Source: Burkholderiales bacterium (lineage in GTDB: Bacteria; Pseudomonadota; Gammaproteobacteria; Burkholderiales; SG8-41). From it: a stretch of 64,000 nucleotides of DNA. Location of the stretch: the NCBI GenBank assembly GCA_030684405.1, contig JAUXYA010000011.1:248001-312000 (forward strand), written 5' to 3'. The position numbers were made by a program, and so were the translations under genes. Within the stretch, counting starts at the first letter, position 1. Every line of letters starts with the position of its first letter. Of the stretch, positions 1-8,574 are shown piece by piece. Below the pieces are notes generated by a model, which was given only the letters and a program-made list of their open reading frames with translations, had not been told where the DNA came from and did not search any database.

Positions 1-1
1 T

Positions 2-376
2 TACGAGCTCGACCGTGGCCACATCAAGGATTTTCTCGCCACCGCGGGTGTCGGCCTGACTTCGCAGTACCTGGAGCAGGCGGGACGCAAACTGCTCGGC
101 GGACTGCTGCGCAGCGTCGGTGGCGGCCTGCTCAGTGGCCTCGGCAAACAGGCCGTCAGTTCCGGCATGAGTTTTGCCAGTACCTGGGCTTTGGGTCATG
201 TCGCGCGCCGCTATTACGCCGGTGGCCGCACGCTGAATGCGCAGATGCTGCGCGAAGCCTTCAACGACATGCTCGGCGAAGCTAAAAACCTGCAGGGGCG
301 TTATTTACCGGAGATGCAGGCGCAGGCGCGCACGCTGGATGCGGGGCGCCTGCTCAGTCTCGTGAAACAGGGTTGA
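2..376 (+). CDS. C-terminal part of a DUF697 (YcjF-like) protein
   Basis: The reading frame is open from the left edge to the TGA at 374-376, giving 124 residues with no start in the window. The visible part is a glycine-rich helical segment (GRKLLGGLLRSVGGG, LSGLGKQAVSSG) followed by WALGHVARRYYAGG and a basic, Leu-rich tail. This arrangement of a Gly-rich amphipathic stretch before a G-x-x-A-x-x-Y-Y segment resembles the C-terminal DUF697 domain of YcjF and of related GTPase-linked membrane-associated proteins. The family call is from memory of that pattern and the N-terminal part, which would carry any GTPase domain, is not visible. Convergent with the tautomerase gene that follows. Confidence 0.55.
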   Translation, partial: YELDRGHIKDFLATAGVGLTSQYLEQAGRKLLGGLLRSVGGGLLSGLGKQAVSSGMSFASTWALGHVARRYYAGGRTLNAQMLREAFNDMLGEAKNLQGRYLPEMQAQARTLDAGRLLSLVKQG

Positions 377-394
377 TCTCCCCGTGATAATTTT

Positions 395-415
395 TATAAG
401 TACTTGATTATAAAC
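395..415 (+). repeat. Copy 1 of dispersed AT-rich motif TAAGTNNTTGWTT
   Basis: TATAAGTACTTGATTATAAA lies in the 43-base gap between two convergent genes. It is one of about eleven similar copies in the window (see the findings). It contains the palindromic core AAGTACTT. Confidence 0.5.
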
Positions 416-419
416 ATTT

Positions 420-1610
420 TTATGCTGTGCTGCGGGAGCCTGGTGTAGCCAGTCCCGGCACCCGCGAAGCACGCAGCAACACCTGCCCCTCGAACATGCG
501 GCGCTGGGTGCGGTAGAACGCACCCTGCTCGGCGTTCCAGCCGCCGTCCTTGCGCTTGACCGTCGCCGCCACCGTGAGGATGCCCGAAGGCATGCCGATG
601 CGGATCGGCGCTTCGACGTCACCGCCCTTGCGCAACACCTCGTTGACCACGCTGCCTTCAATGCGCGCAGCCACAGCCATGCACAGTGACACCGTCAACG
701 GCAACGCGCGGTGCGTCTGACCGCTGGAAATGACACGACCGGTCAGATCGATGTCGTTCGCCGAGATGGTTTCGCCTGACAGCAACCTGGCATCCTGCAC
801 CGCTGACACGAAACCGATGAACGGTACTGATTTGTTTTTCGCAGCCTCCTCGGCATTCGCCGCGATACCCATCGCCACCGAACCCGCGATGCGGATCGCC
901 GACAGTTTCTGCATCACGGCGGCATTGGCATCGAGTTGCTCGGGCAGCTCAGTGCCGGTCAGGCCGAGGTCTTTGGCGTTGATCCATACCGTCGCGTTGG
1001 CGGCGTCGACCAGCGAGGCGCGCACCTTGCCGATGCCCGGCACCTCGAGCACATCAACCGCGTTGCCCGTGGGCAGCAGCTTGCCGGTGGTGGCGCCACC
1101 CGGATCGCGGAATTCCAGCTTCACCGGCGAGCCGGTACCGGATACGCCGGGTATCGCCAGGTCACCGTCGACTGCCGCCAGTCCGTCGTCGATGCTGAAC
1201 AGCGCGTGAATGATTTTCCTGGTGTTGGTATTGTGGATGCGCACCAGAGCTTCCTGCCCGGACACCCGGACCAGACCCTCATCCACCGCGAAAGGCCCCA
1301 TCGCTGAAGACATGTTGCCGCAGTTGGCCCCGTAATCGACCTTGGCGTCCTTCACCTGCACCTGGGCAAAGGTGTAGTCGATGTCGGCGTCGGTCCGCGT
1401 CGATGGACCGACCACGCAGACCTTGGACAGCGAAGAGACGCCGCCGCCCATGCCGTCGAGCTGGCGGCCGTTGGGATCAGGGCTGCCGATGGCGGACAGG
1501 AAAATCTCGTCCCACAACGCGCGGTCCTGCGGCAGATCCTGCTGCTTGAAGACCACGGCATTGCTGGTGCCGCCGCGCATGAACACCGCGGGAATCTTGA
1601 GCTGCTTCAC
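420..1610 (-). CDS. PrpF-family isomerase (4-oxalomesaconate tautomerase / methylaconitate isomerase type)
   Basis: A 396-residue protein of the PrpF fold, which moves a double bond or cis-trans isomerises small unsaturated di/tricarboxylates such as methylaconitate or 4-oxalomesaconate. Visible signatures are MRGGTSNAVVF at residues 11-21, DGMGGGVSSLSK with Lys63, and YGANCGNMSSAMGPFAV with Cys97; in PrpF a Lys and a Cys at equivalent places are the catalytic pair. Length matches the family (about 390). The start is GTG at 1610, chosen because GAGGAGAGAACC lies just before it. It stands divergent to a class II aldolase-like gene; a tautomerase plus aldolase fits a meta-cleavage or tricarballylate-type route, but the exact substrate cannot be read from the sequence. 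Confidence 0.82.
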   Translation of the reverse strand: MKQLKIPAVFMRGGTSNAVVFKQQDLPQDRALWDEIFLSAIGSPDPNGRQLDGMGGGVSSLSKVCVVGPSTRTDADIDYTFAQVQVKDAKVDYGANCGNMSSAMGPFAVDEGLVRVSGQEALVRIHNTNTRKIIHALFSIDDGLAAVDGDLAIPGVSGTGSPVKLEFRDPGGATTGKLLPTGNAVDVLEVPGIGKVRASLVDAANATVWINAKDLGLTGTELPEQLDANAAVMQKLSAIRIAGSVAMGIAANAEEAAKNKSVPFIGFVSAVQDARLLSGETISANDIDLTGRVISSGQTHRALPLTVSLCMAVAARIEGSVVNEVLRKGGDVEAPIRIGMPSGILTVAATVKRKDGGWNAEQGAFYRTQRRMFEGQVLLRASRVPGLATPGSRSTA

Positions 1611-1713
1611 GGTTCTCTCCTCGTAGGCGAAATCGGTAACGGTTGCGCTGGCGGTCCATGCCGGATGGCATGGTTCATGATATGGATTTCATCACGATTC
1701 AGCCGCGTCTGAA

Positions 1714-1742
1714 TTCAACTTATTTAGCGATTGCGGTATTCT
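1714..1742 (+). promoter_or_regulatory. Possible sigma70-type promoter for the aldolase gene
   Basis: TTCAAC at 1714-1719 and TATTCT at 1737-1742 are separated by 17 bases in an AT-rich patch of the divergent gap. Each hexamer is a moderate match, so the assignment is weak. Confidence 0.3.
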
Positions 1743-1812
1743 AGCGGCATTCATCCATAGCTGGCGGCGCATAAGTTGTCGCCGCAGCAATTACCGCACA
1801 GGAATCCACCAT

Positions 1813-2628
1813 ATGAAAAAACGTGCCACGCCCGCCAAGCGCAAGACCACAACGACCCGCAAGCGCAACACCCGCCCTGCCGGCGTCAGTGCCGCCGAGT
1901 GGCAGGCCCGCGTCGAACTCGCCGCCGCTTACCGCCTCACCGCGATGATGGGCTGGACCGACATGCTGGGGACCCATATCTCCTGCCGCGTACCGGGCCG
2001 CCATGACCAGTTCCTGATCAACCCCTACGGCCTGCTGTTCGAGGAGGTGTCAGCTTCGGACCTGATCAAGTGCGACATCGAGGGCAACAAACTGTCGAAG
2101 TCGCCGTACGAGATCAACTCAGCCGGTTTCACCATTCACAGCGCGGTGCACATGAACTGCCCGGACGCCGAAGCGGTGATGCATTGTCATACCCAGTATG
2201 GCGTTGCCGTGGCCTCGCAGAAACAGGGGCTGCTGCCGCTGACCCAGATGTCACTGACCGCACTGTCGCAGGTCCGCTACCACGACTTCGAAGGTGTTGC
2301 CGAGGACCACAATGAGCGCGAGCGCCTGGTGCGCGACCTCGGTGATGGCAGCATGATGATCCTGCGCAATCACGGCACGCTGACCGTGGGCCGCAGCATC
2401 GGCGAAATGTTCGCCCGTATGTATCGCATCGAGCGCGCCTGCAAGATGCAAATCACGGCAATGACCGGCGGCGCCGAACTGAATCGACTTCCCGACGAAG
2501 TGGTCAACCACACCATCGAGCAGGGTCGGTTCATTTACGGCGAGAGCGGCCGCGGCGCTGGCGGCACACTGATGTGGGCGGCACTGATGCGCAAGCTCGA
2601 CCGCGAGTCTCCCGGCTACGCGTCCTGA
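1813..2628 (+). CDS. Class II aldolase/adducin family protein
   Basis: A 271-residue protein with a 30-residue Lys/Arg/Thr-rich N-terminal extension before the domain. Class II aldolases are zinc enzymes acting on sugar phosphates or hydroxy-acids. The metal-binding signature is visible as HCHTQYG (His124 and His126) and the later LRNHGTLTVG (His187). GWTDMLGTHISCRVPG and FLINPYGLLFEEVSASDL are typical of the decarboxylase/aldolase-like subgroup often found in catabolic clusters. The start is the ATG after AGGAATCCACC. Activity could be aldol cleavage, decarboxylation or dehydration; the subgroup is poorly characterised. It is followed by a strong terminator. Confidence 0.85.
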   Translation: MKKRATPAKRKTTTTRKRNTRPAGVSAAEWQARVELAAAYRLTAMMGWTDMLGTHISCRVPGRHDQFLINPYGLLFEEVSASDLIKCDIEGNKLSKSPYEINSAGFTIHSAVHMNCPDAEAVMHCHTQYGVAVASQKQGLLPLTQMSLTALSQVRYHDFEGVAEDHNERERLVRDLGDGSMMILRNHGTLTVGRSIGEMFARMYRIERACKMQITAMTGGAELNRLPDEVVNHTIEQGRFIYGESGRGAGGTLMWAALMRKLDRESPGYAS

Positions 2629-2650
2629 TTTCCCTTTCCCATCGGCTGCA

Positions 2651-2694
2651 GCGGGGCGCCCCTGCCTTGACCGGCGGCGGCGCCCCGCCTTTTT
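2651..2694 (+). terminator. Rho-independent terminator after the aldolase gene
   Basis: A perfect 10-bp stem GCGGGGCGCC / GGCGCCCCGC (2651-2660 with 2679-2688) is followed by CTTTTT, 23 bases after the aldolase stop codon. Confidence 0.85.
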
Positions 2695-2733
2695 AGAGTC
2701 CGTTTTTAGGCGCTCGTTTTTGAAAGTCCGGCT

Positions 2734-3870
2734 TTGAAACCGATAACCGTCGTCACCCTGCTGACGCTGGCCATGCAGGGCGGCCACATGGGCAGCCGCG
2801 TCGTCGCCTCATTGCTCGCGCTGAGTCTCGGCGCCGGCCCGATGCTGATCGGGGTGCTGATCGCCTCCTACTCGGTTTTCCAGCTCGGGTTCGCACTGGT
2901 CGTGGGCCGCATCTCGGACCGCTACGGTTCGCGCTGGCCGATGCTGGGTGGCGCCATCGCCTTTGGCGCCGGGCTGGCGATCCCCGCCGTGTCGCCGACG
3001 CTGACCGGCCTGTTCCTGTCCGCGCCCCTGATCGGTATCGGCTTCGTATTCTTCAACGTCGCCGTGCAGAATCTCGCCGGCACCCTTGGCAACGCCGGCG
3101 AGCGCACGCGCAACTTCTCCACGCTGAGCCTCGGCTACTCCAGCGGCCACATGATCGGCCCCATCATTGCGGGTCTGATGATCGATCGTTTCGGCTTCGG
3201 CTCTGCCTACATCGCTTTCGCGGTGCTGACGCTGGGGCCGATTGTGACGCTTGCGCTGTCCACCTCACTGGGCGCCAGCGGCGCACGCAAGGAGCCGGCC
3301 GGCAGCAGTGCCTTCGACCTGCTGCGCGTGCCCGCGCTGCGGCGGATGATCATCGTCAGCGGCCTGGTCACTACCGGCTGGGATCTTTACGTGTTTTACG
3401 TGCCGATCTACGGCCACTCCATCGGCCTCTCGGCATCGACCATCGGCACCATCCTTGGCGCCTTCGCCGCCGCCAGTTTCATCGTCCGTGTCGGCCTGCC
3501 CGTGCTGACCCGGCGCTACAGCGTGGAGACGGTGCTGGCTACGGCAATGTGCACCGCCGCGTTGCTGTTCCTGCCCTTTACCTTCATTGAGTTCGTGCCC
3601 GCCTTGCTGGCGCTGTCCTTCGGCATCGGCCTCACGCTGGGCGTCAGCCAGCCTTTGACGCTCAATCTCACCTACAACCGTTCACCGGCCGGCCGCTCCG
3701 GCGAAGTCACGGGCCTGCGCCTGACCATCAACAACGTCACCCATATCGCGGTGCCGCTGGCCGCAGGCTCGGTGGGCGCGCTGCTCGGCATCGCACCGGT
3801 GTTCTGGGCCAGCGCCGCGATCCTGCTCACCAGCGGCTGGCTGACTCACAACGACCGCGACAAGGTCTGA
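2734..3870 (+). CDS. MFS transporter
   Basis: A 378-residue inner-membrane protein with about 12 hydrophobic segments. The MFS loop 2-3 signature is visible as VGRISDRYGSRWPM, and a second cytoplasmic loop with basic residues (TRRYSVE) begins the second half-bundle. The substrate is unknown; a small organic acid is plausible from the context. The start is taken as TTG at 2734 because it keeps the first membrane segment; the next ATG (2773) would truncate it. The gene lies 40 bases after the aldolase terminator, so it is probably a separate transcription unit or expressed by read-through. Confidence 0.8.
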   Translation: MKPITVVTLLTLAMQGGHMGSRVVASLLALSLGAGPMLIGVLIASYSVFQLGFALVVGRISDRYGSRWPMLGGAIAFGAGLAIPAVSPTLTGLFLSAPLIGIGFVFFNVAVQNLAGTLGNAGERTRNFSTLSLGYSSGHMIGPIIAGLMIDRFGFGSAYIAFAVLTLGPIVTLALSTSLGASGARKEPAGSSAFDLLRVPALRRMIIVSGLVTTGWDLYVFYVPIYGHSIGLSASTIGTILGAFAAASFIVRVGLPVLTRRYSVETVLATAMCTAALLFLPFTFIEFVPALLALSFGIGLTLGVSQPLTLNLTYNRSPAGRSGEVTGLRLTINNVTHIAVPLAAGSVGALLGIAPVFWASAAILLTSGWLTHNDRDKV

Positions 3871-3993
3871 CGGAAACTTCACGTAAGTCCGTGGCTGCCC
3901 GGATCGATGCAGCCTGATTGATCCTCAGCCTTGCGCCCAAGGGCAAGTCTGCTCCGGGCTGGCAGTCGCCACTCGCGTCACCGCAACATGCCC

Positions 3994-4022
3994 AAAAAAA
4001 ACACGCGGCCTGGGCCGCGTGT
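3994..4022 (-). terminator. Rho-independent terminator of the tctBA operon
   Basis: On the minus strand a 10-bp stem ACACGCGGCC / GGCCGCGTGT (4001-4022) is followed by a run of eight T. It lies 60 bases past the TctA stop codon. Confidence 0.85.
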
Positions 4023-4082
4023 CAGATTTGATGCTATTCACTCCGTCGCCGGTATGCCGGCATCTTGTTCTCCCCCTTGAAC

Positions 4083-5615
4083 TCAGGCTCCCGGAGGTTC
4101 CTGGAAAGCGACCTCGCGCTTCTTGCGCACCGCCGGCAACACCATGACCACCAGCAACAGGATCGTCAGGCCGAGGAACACGGCACTGATCGGGCGCGTG
4201 AAGAACACGGTCGGATCACCCCGCGAAATCAACAGCGCACGGCGCAGGTTTTCCTCCATCAGCGGTCCGAGCACAAAGGCCAGGATCAGCGGCGCCGGCT
4301 CGCACTTCAGCTTCATGAAGACGTAACCCATCAGGCCGAAGAACACCGTCATGTAGATGTCGAGGTCGAGGTTGTTGACGCTGTAGACACCGATCGCCAT
4401 GAACGTCAGGATCGCCGGGAACAGGATGCGGTAAGGCACCTGCAATATCTTGACCCAGAGACCGATCAGCGGCAGGTTCAGGATCACCAGCATCGCATTA
4501 CCGATCCACATGCTCGCGATCAGGCCCCAGAACAGGTCCGGACGCTGGGTCATGACCTGCGGTCCCGGCGCAATGCCCTGAATGGTCAGCGCACCCAGCA
4601 TCAGCGCCATCGTGCCGCTGCCCGGAATGCCCAAGGTCAGCGTCGGGATGAACGCGCACTGTGCGGCAGCGTTGTTGGCAGACTCCGGACCCGCCACGCC
4701 CTGGATGGCACCCTTGCCGAACTCTTCCGGGTTCTTCGCCATCTTCTTCTCCATCGCGTAGCTGGAGAAGGCGCTGATCGTCGGGCCCGCACCCGGCAGC
4801 GTGCCGAAGAACGCTCCGATTGCGGTACCACGGACAATCGGCCCCACCGAAACCTTCAGGTCGCGCATCGTCGGATACAGGTGATCGATCTTCTTCGTCA
4901 GCAGTTCCCTGCCAGCGGCGTCAGACCCCTTCTCCATGTTGTTCAGGATCTCGGCGAAACCGAAGAGACCCATCGCCACCACGACGAAGCTGAGTCCGTC
5001 CGCCAGGCCCGACATGCCGAAGGTGTAGCGCGACATGCCCGAGTTGACGTCGGTACCGACAATGCCGAACAGCAGGCCGAGGAAAATCATTGCAATGGCC
5101 TTCAGCATCGAACCGCTGGCCAGCACCGCCGAGGCAATCAGGCCCATGGACATCAGCGAGAAATATTCCGGTGCGCCGAACTTCAGCGCAACTTCCGCCA
5201 GAGGCGGGCCCGCCAGCGCGATCAGGAGCGTGCCGACGGTGCCGGCAAAGAACGATCCAATCGCCGCTATCGCCAGCGCAGGGCCGGCGCGGCCGTTCTT
5301 CGCCATCTGGTAGCCATCGAGACAGGTCACCACCGAGGCCGATTCGCCGGGCAGATTCACCAGAATCGAAGTTGTCGAGCCGCCATACTGGGTGCCGTAA
5401 TAAATGCCGGCCAGCATGATCAACGCACCGACGGGCGGCAGGTTGAAAGTTGCCGGCAGCAACATCGCGATCGCGGCCAACGGACCTACACCGGGCAGAA
5501 CGCCGACCAGCGTGCCGACGAACACGCCAATAAAGCAGTAGGTCAGGTTCTGCAGCGAAACGGCTGTCTGGAAACCCAACGCGAGGTTGGGCAGGAGTGC
5601 GGCAAAGCTATCCAT
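4083..5615 (-). CDS. tctA: TctA large permease subunit of a tripartite tricarboxylate transporter
   Basis: A 510-residue, very hydrophobic inner-membrane protein, the main channel subunit of a TTT secondary transporter that imports carboxylates delivered by a periplasmic Bug protein. Family motifs include [20 protein letters not shown] near residue 40, [14 protein letters not shown] near residue 72, AALAI-type Gly/Ala helices, and [13 protein letters not shown] in the second half, the internal repeat of the first PGxGPxxxI motif. Length is the family norm (about 500). The tctB gene ends five bases upstream, so the two are co-transcribed, and a terminator follows. The Bug gene upstream (6521-7504) is the likely substrate-binding partner. 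Confidence 0.95.
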   Translation of the reverse strand: MDSFAALLPNLALGFQTAVSLQNLTYCFIGVFVGTLVGVLPGVGPLAAIAMLLPATFNLPPVGALIMLAGIYYGTQYGGSTTSILVNLPGESASVVTCLDGYQMAKNGRAGPALAIAAIGSFFAGTVGTLLIALAGPPLAEVALKFGAPEYFSLMSMGLIASAVLASGSMLKAIAMIFLGLLFGIVGTDVNSGMSRYTFGMSGLADGLSFVVVAMGLFGFAEILNNMEKGSDAAGRELLTKKIDHLYPTMRDLKVSVGPIVRGTAIGAFFGTLPGAGPTISAFSSYAMEKKMAKNPEEFGKGAIQGVAGPESANNAAAQCAFIPTLTLGIPGSGTMALMLGALTIQGIAPGPQVMTQRPDLFWGLIASMWIGNAMLVILNLPLIGLWVKILQVPYRILFPAILTFMAIGVYSVNNLDLDIYMTVFFGLMGYVFMKLKCEPAPLILAFVLGPLMEENLRRALLISRGDPTVFFTRPISAVFLGLTILLLVVMVLPAVRKKREVAFQEPPGA

Positions 5616-5619
5616 GTTT

Positions 5620-6066
5620 TTATCTCCACCACCAGAGCGGGAATGACAGTTCCAGAGCCTTGATGAACAGGGCCCACGAACCGATGATCAGCACGATTGC
5701 GACAATGCCCGCCTCCAGCCAGCGATAGTCCCTGCCGGCCATGGCGGCGAGCGTGACCATGACGAAAAGCGCAATGATGAATCCGAGGTTGTCGATGGCC
5801 CAGCCAAAGAATATGAACGCAAGGCTGATCAGTATCATCGCCTTCCACGGCCACTTGCCGATGCCCTGACCCTGCACCCTGAAGCCGGACACGGCAATCA
5901 TCAATCCCAGTATGACCATAACAATGCCGATCCATGTGGGAAAGTACCCGGGTCCCATTCTTGCGGCAGTACCGTACGGATAATCCGAGGCGATGAAGAT
6001 CGCCAAGGCCCCGAAGGCGATGAACATTATCCCGGCCCAGAAGTCTTCCTGACTTGTGATTTTCAA
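5620..6066 (-). CDS. tctB: TctB small permease subunit of a tripartite tricarboxylate transporter
   Basis: A 148-residue protein with four hydrophobic segments, as in the TctB family, which forms the small membrane subunit of the transporter with TctA. The N-terminal part shows DFWAGIMFIAFG and the conserved G-T-A-x-R-M-G-P-G-Y-F-P segment at about residues 32-44, typical of TctB. The start ATG at 6066 is preceded by AGGAGGGAGTT. It lies between a 450-base leader region and tctA, with which it almost overlaps. Confidence 0.92.
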   Translation of the reverse strand: MKITSQEDFWAGIMFIAFGALAIFIASDYPYGTAARMGPGYFPTWIGIVMVILGLMIAVSGFRVQGQGIGKWPWKAMILISLAFIFFGWAIDNLGFIIALFVMVTLAAMAGRDYRWLEAGIVAIVLIIGSWALFIKALELSFPLWWWR

Positions 6067-6269
6067 CTGAACTCCCTCCTGATTTCAGAAACAAGATACC
6101 GGAACGTGCCTCACTTCCGGTTCGGTGTGCCGCGCACCCAATTCAGGCTGCAGATCAGCCCCCGGCAATGCTGCCTTCTTCATTGACCCCTGTATTAATC
6201 AGGTTTGTAAATTACGCGAACCGGACTTTACACGAAGCACTCTGTCTAACAAAGCTTTTTTACGTCATC

Positions 6270-6286
6270 ATTGTGCGCTGCACAAT
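6270..6286. promoter_or_regulatory. Perfect palindrome, candidate operator upstream of tctBA
   Basis: ATTGTGC-GCT-GCACAAT is a perfect 7-bp inverted repeat with a 3-base centre, 204 bases before the tctB start. The size and symmetry fit a dimeric helix-turn-helix regulator site; no regulator gene lies nearby. Confidence 0.45.
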
Positions 6287-6462
6287 CACTTTTCGGGATG
6301 CGTAGAACGATTGCACCAAGCAGGATTCATTACAAAAAGCCGGCGCGGATTCTAAAGTCAAAGTCTTGCGCGAGGCTTGCAAATACCATCTTTTTTTACC
6401 CCCCTCAAACGCGGACCGGACTCCCCTGCCCACTTACGGAAGTCATTACTGCAGAGCGCGCG

Positions 6463-6484
6463 GCACCATGCGCCAGCATGGTGC
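6463..6484. repeat. Perfect 8-bp inverted repeat downstream of the Bug gene
   Basis: GCACCATG-CGCCAG-CATGGTGC lies 37 bases past the Bug stop codon. On the minus strand it is not followed by a T run, so it may be an mRNA 3' stabilising hairpin rather than a terminator. Confidence 0.45.
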
Positions 6485-6520
6485 ATAAAAAGAAAACTTC
6501 GGTGCACTTCGAGTCAAGGC

Positions 6521-7504
6521 TTAATCCATCATTTCGACACGCCGGGTCTTGATCAACATGCGCAGTTTATCGGCTTCGCCGTTGATGAATTTACCGAGAT
6601 CTTCCGGCGTGCCGCCGGCCTTGACCAAACCAAGCTGGTCCAGCCGCGCCTGCACATCGGACATCTGCAATACGCGATTCATTTCGCTGTTCAGGCGATT
6701 GACGACGGCGCGCGGCGTTTTGGCCGGAACCTGCACGCCGAACCAAACGGTGGCCTCCGCATTTTTGATACCTTCTTCCGCCAGAGTCGGTACGTTAGGC
6801 AACACTGCCTGGCGCTCCGGCGCGGCAACCGCGAGTACCTTGATGCGTCCCGCCTTGATGTGCGCGTCTCCGCTGACCACAGTGGTATAGGTGACATCGA
6901 CACGTCCGCCGATGACGTCGGTGAGCGCCGGCGCGGTGCCCTTGTACGGGACATGCACAATGTCGGTCCCGGTCGCGGCGGCAAACAGCGCGAGCCCGAT
7001 GTGCAGGCTGCTGCCGTTGCCCGACGAAGCCCAGGTCAGCTTGCCAGAATTGGCCTTGGCATAGGCCAGCAGCTCGCGGCCATTGTTCGGTCCGAATTTC
7101 GGGCTGGCGACGATGATCAGCGGCGAATAGCCGATGAAAAATACCGGCGCGAAACTGCTGATCTGGTACGGCGACTTGCGCCGCATGATGATGTTGTTGA
7201 CACTGGGACCGGGATTGGCGTGCAGCAGCGTGTAGCCGTCGGGCGCGGCCTCTGCGGCAATCTGCGCCCCGATCGAACCGCCGGCGCCGGAACGGTTGTC
7301 GATGACGAACTGCTGCCCCAGGCCTTCGGACAGTTTGTGCGCAAACAGTCGCGCCGTGATGTCGTTCGACGCGCCCGGCGGGAAGGGCACGATCCAGCGC
7401 ACCGGGCGCTCGGGATAGGCAGACGCGCCCTGCGCACCCACATCCGGCATTGCAAACTGCATGAGTCCTATGACGGCAATTGCTGAGAACAGTTTCCGTT
7501 TCAT
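6521..7504 (-). CDS. Bug-family periplasmic substrate-binding protein (TctC type)
   Basis: A 327-residue exported protein that captures a carboxylate in the periplasm and hands it to TctAB. The N-terminus KRKLFSAIAVIGLMQFA followed by VGAQ is a signal peptide. The mature part begins with the Bug hallmark YPERPVRWIVPFPPGASNDI, then QFVIDNRSGAGG, APDGYTLL, HVPYKGTAPALTD and PNVPTLAEEG. The ATG at 7504 is preferred over the one at 7510 because AGGAGG sits six bases before it. It is the middle gene of an operon with a lyase and a D-2-hydroxyacid dehydrogenase upstream and tctBA downstream. The ligand is unknown; dicarboxylates, citrate, nicotinate or amino acids are known for relatives. Confidence 0.92.
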   Translation of the reverse strand: MKRKLFSAIAVIGLMQFAMPDVGAQGASAYPERPVRWIVPFPPGASNDITARLFAHKLSEGLGQQFVIDNRSGAGGSIGAQIAAEAAPDGYTLLHANPGPSVNNIIMRRKSPYQISSFAPVFFIGYSPLIIVASPKFGPNNGRELLAYAKANSGKLTWASSGNGSSLHIGLALFAAATGTDIVHVPYKGTAPALTDVIGGRVDVTYTTVVSGDAHIKAGRIKVLAVAAPERQAVLPNVPTLAEEGIKNAEATVWFGVQVPAKTPRAVVNRLNSEMNRVLQMSDVQARLDQLGLVKAGGTPEDLGKFINGEADKLRMLIKTRRVEMMD

Positions 7505-7552
7505 GGTCATCCTCCTTCTGGTCGTAGACGCCGCAGTGCCGCGGCTTGGTCC

Positions 7553-8530
7553 TCAGGCGCGCGTCAGCGCGTCCGGGTTGATCACGTTTATCGGCTTGCC
7601 CCCGGCATAGGCGCTGATCTGTTCGAAGATGCTGCTGAATATGCGCTCGTAGCCGGCACGCTCGACATAACCGATGTGGGGCGTGCACAGCGCATTGTCG
7701 AGTTTCAACAACGGATGGTTCGCCCCCAGCACCGGCTCCTCCTCGAAGACGTCGACGGCAGCCATACCCGGCCGGCCCAGCTGCAAGGCCTTTTCCAGTA
7801 CGCCCGGCTCGATCAGCCCGGCGCGGCTGGTGTTGACGATCAGCGCAGTGGGTTTCATCCGCGCGAGATCCGCAGCAGACACGATGCCGCGGGTCTCGGC
7901 AATCAGCCGCAGGTGCAGCGATATCACATCGCTCTCCTCAAAAAAAGCCTCCTTGCTGCGCGCCGCAGCGTAACCGTCGGCCCGTGCCCGTGCCAGCGAG
8001 GCTTCACGCGCCCACACCAGCACCTTCATGCCGAAAGCCTTGCCGTAGCCGGCGATCACCGCCCCAATGCGGCCGTACCCGTAGACACCCAGTGTTTTGC
8101 CGCGCAGTCCCAGCCCCACCGTCGACTGCCAGCGCCCCGCCTTCAGCGCCGCCACCTCCTGCGGGATATTGCGCATCGCGGCAATGATCAGGCCCCAGGT
8201 CAATTCGGCGGTGGCGTACGAAGGCTGTCCGGGATGCAGATTGCTGCACAACACCACACCCTGCCGGGTGCAGGCCTCGACGTCGATGTGCGGATAGACG
8301 CTGTGGTGGCTGATCAGCTTCAGCTTCGGCAGGCGTTCGATCAGCGGCGCGCTGATCGGCGTGCGTTCGCGGATCAGCACCAGCGCCTCGGTGTCCTTCA
8401 GGCGTTGCGCCAGCACATCGACGTCCTTGGTATGGTCGTTCCAGACCGTAACCTCGTGGCCCTGCAACTTCGAGTAGCAGTCCAGCCTGCGCACGACATC
8501 CTGGTAGTCATCGAGAATCGCAATTTTCAT
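7553..8530 (-). CDS. D-2-hydroxyacid dehydrogenase, NAD-binding
   Basis: A 325-residue cytoplasmic oxidoreductase that interconverts 2-oxoacids and D-2-hydroxyacids. The Rossmann fold shows [16 protein letters not shown] near residue 150. The catalytic Arg is in NTSRAGLI, the Glu in DVFEEEPVL and the His in [14 protein letters not shown], so the R-E-H triad is intact. The N-terminal [13 protein letters not shown] resembles SerA-like and plant-type hydroxyacid dehydrogenases of Burkholderiales. Upstream is a fumarase/aspartase-type lyase and downstream a Bug protein, which suggests use of an imported hydroxy or oxo acid. Confidence 0.88.
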   Translation of the reverse strand: MKIAILDDYQDVVRRLDCYSKLQGHEVTVWNDHTKDVDVLAQRLKDTEALVLIRERTPISAPLIERLPKLKLISHHSVYPHIDVEACTRQGVVLCSNLHPGQPSYATAELTWGLIIAAMRNIPQEVAALKAGRWQSTVGLGLRGKTLGVYGYGRIGAVIAGYGKAFGMKVLVWAREASLARARADGYAAARSKEAFFEESDVISLHLRLIAETRGIVSAADLARMKPTALIVNTSRAGLIEPGVLEKALQLGRPGMAAVDVFEEEPVLGANHPLLKLDNALCTPHIGYVERAGYERIFSSIFEQISAYAGGKPINVINPDALTRA

Positions 8531-8552
8531 TCATGTCGCTCCGGAGGTATTT

Positions 8553-8572
8553 TATAAGCCATTGATTATATT
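8553..8572 (+). repeat. Copy 2 of dispersed AT-rich motif
   Basis: TTATAAGCCATTGATTATAT fills the short gap between the lyase stop and the dehydrogenase start. Read on the minus strand it also offers a TATAAT and a TTATAA string upstream of the dehydrogenase. Confidence 0.45.
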
Positions 8573-8574
8573 GA

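Larger units (their letters stand above)
6067..6520. other. 454-base non-coding region between the Bug gene and tctB
   Basis: No credible gene on either strand. The region is richer in AT than its surroundings and holds two clean inverted repeats, listed separately (6270-6286 and 6463-6484). Its length and AT content suggest that tctBA has its own control apart from the Bug gene upstream. Confidence 0.6.

Noticed and set aside
4065-5663. 532-codon open frame on the plus strand, longer than tctA
   Set aside because: It lies antisense to a clear tctA gene, its translation is a low-complexity Arg/His/Gln-rich string, and it arises from the GC-rich third positions.
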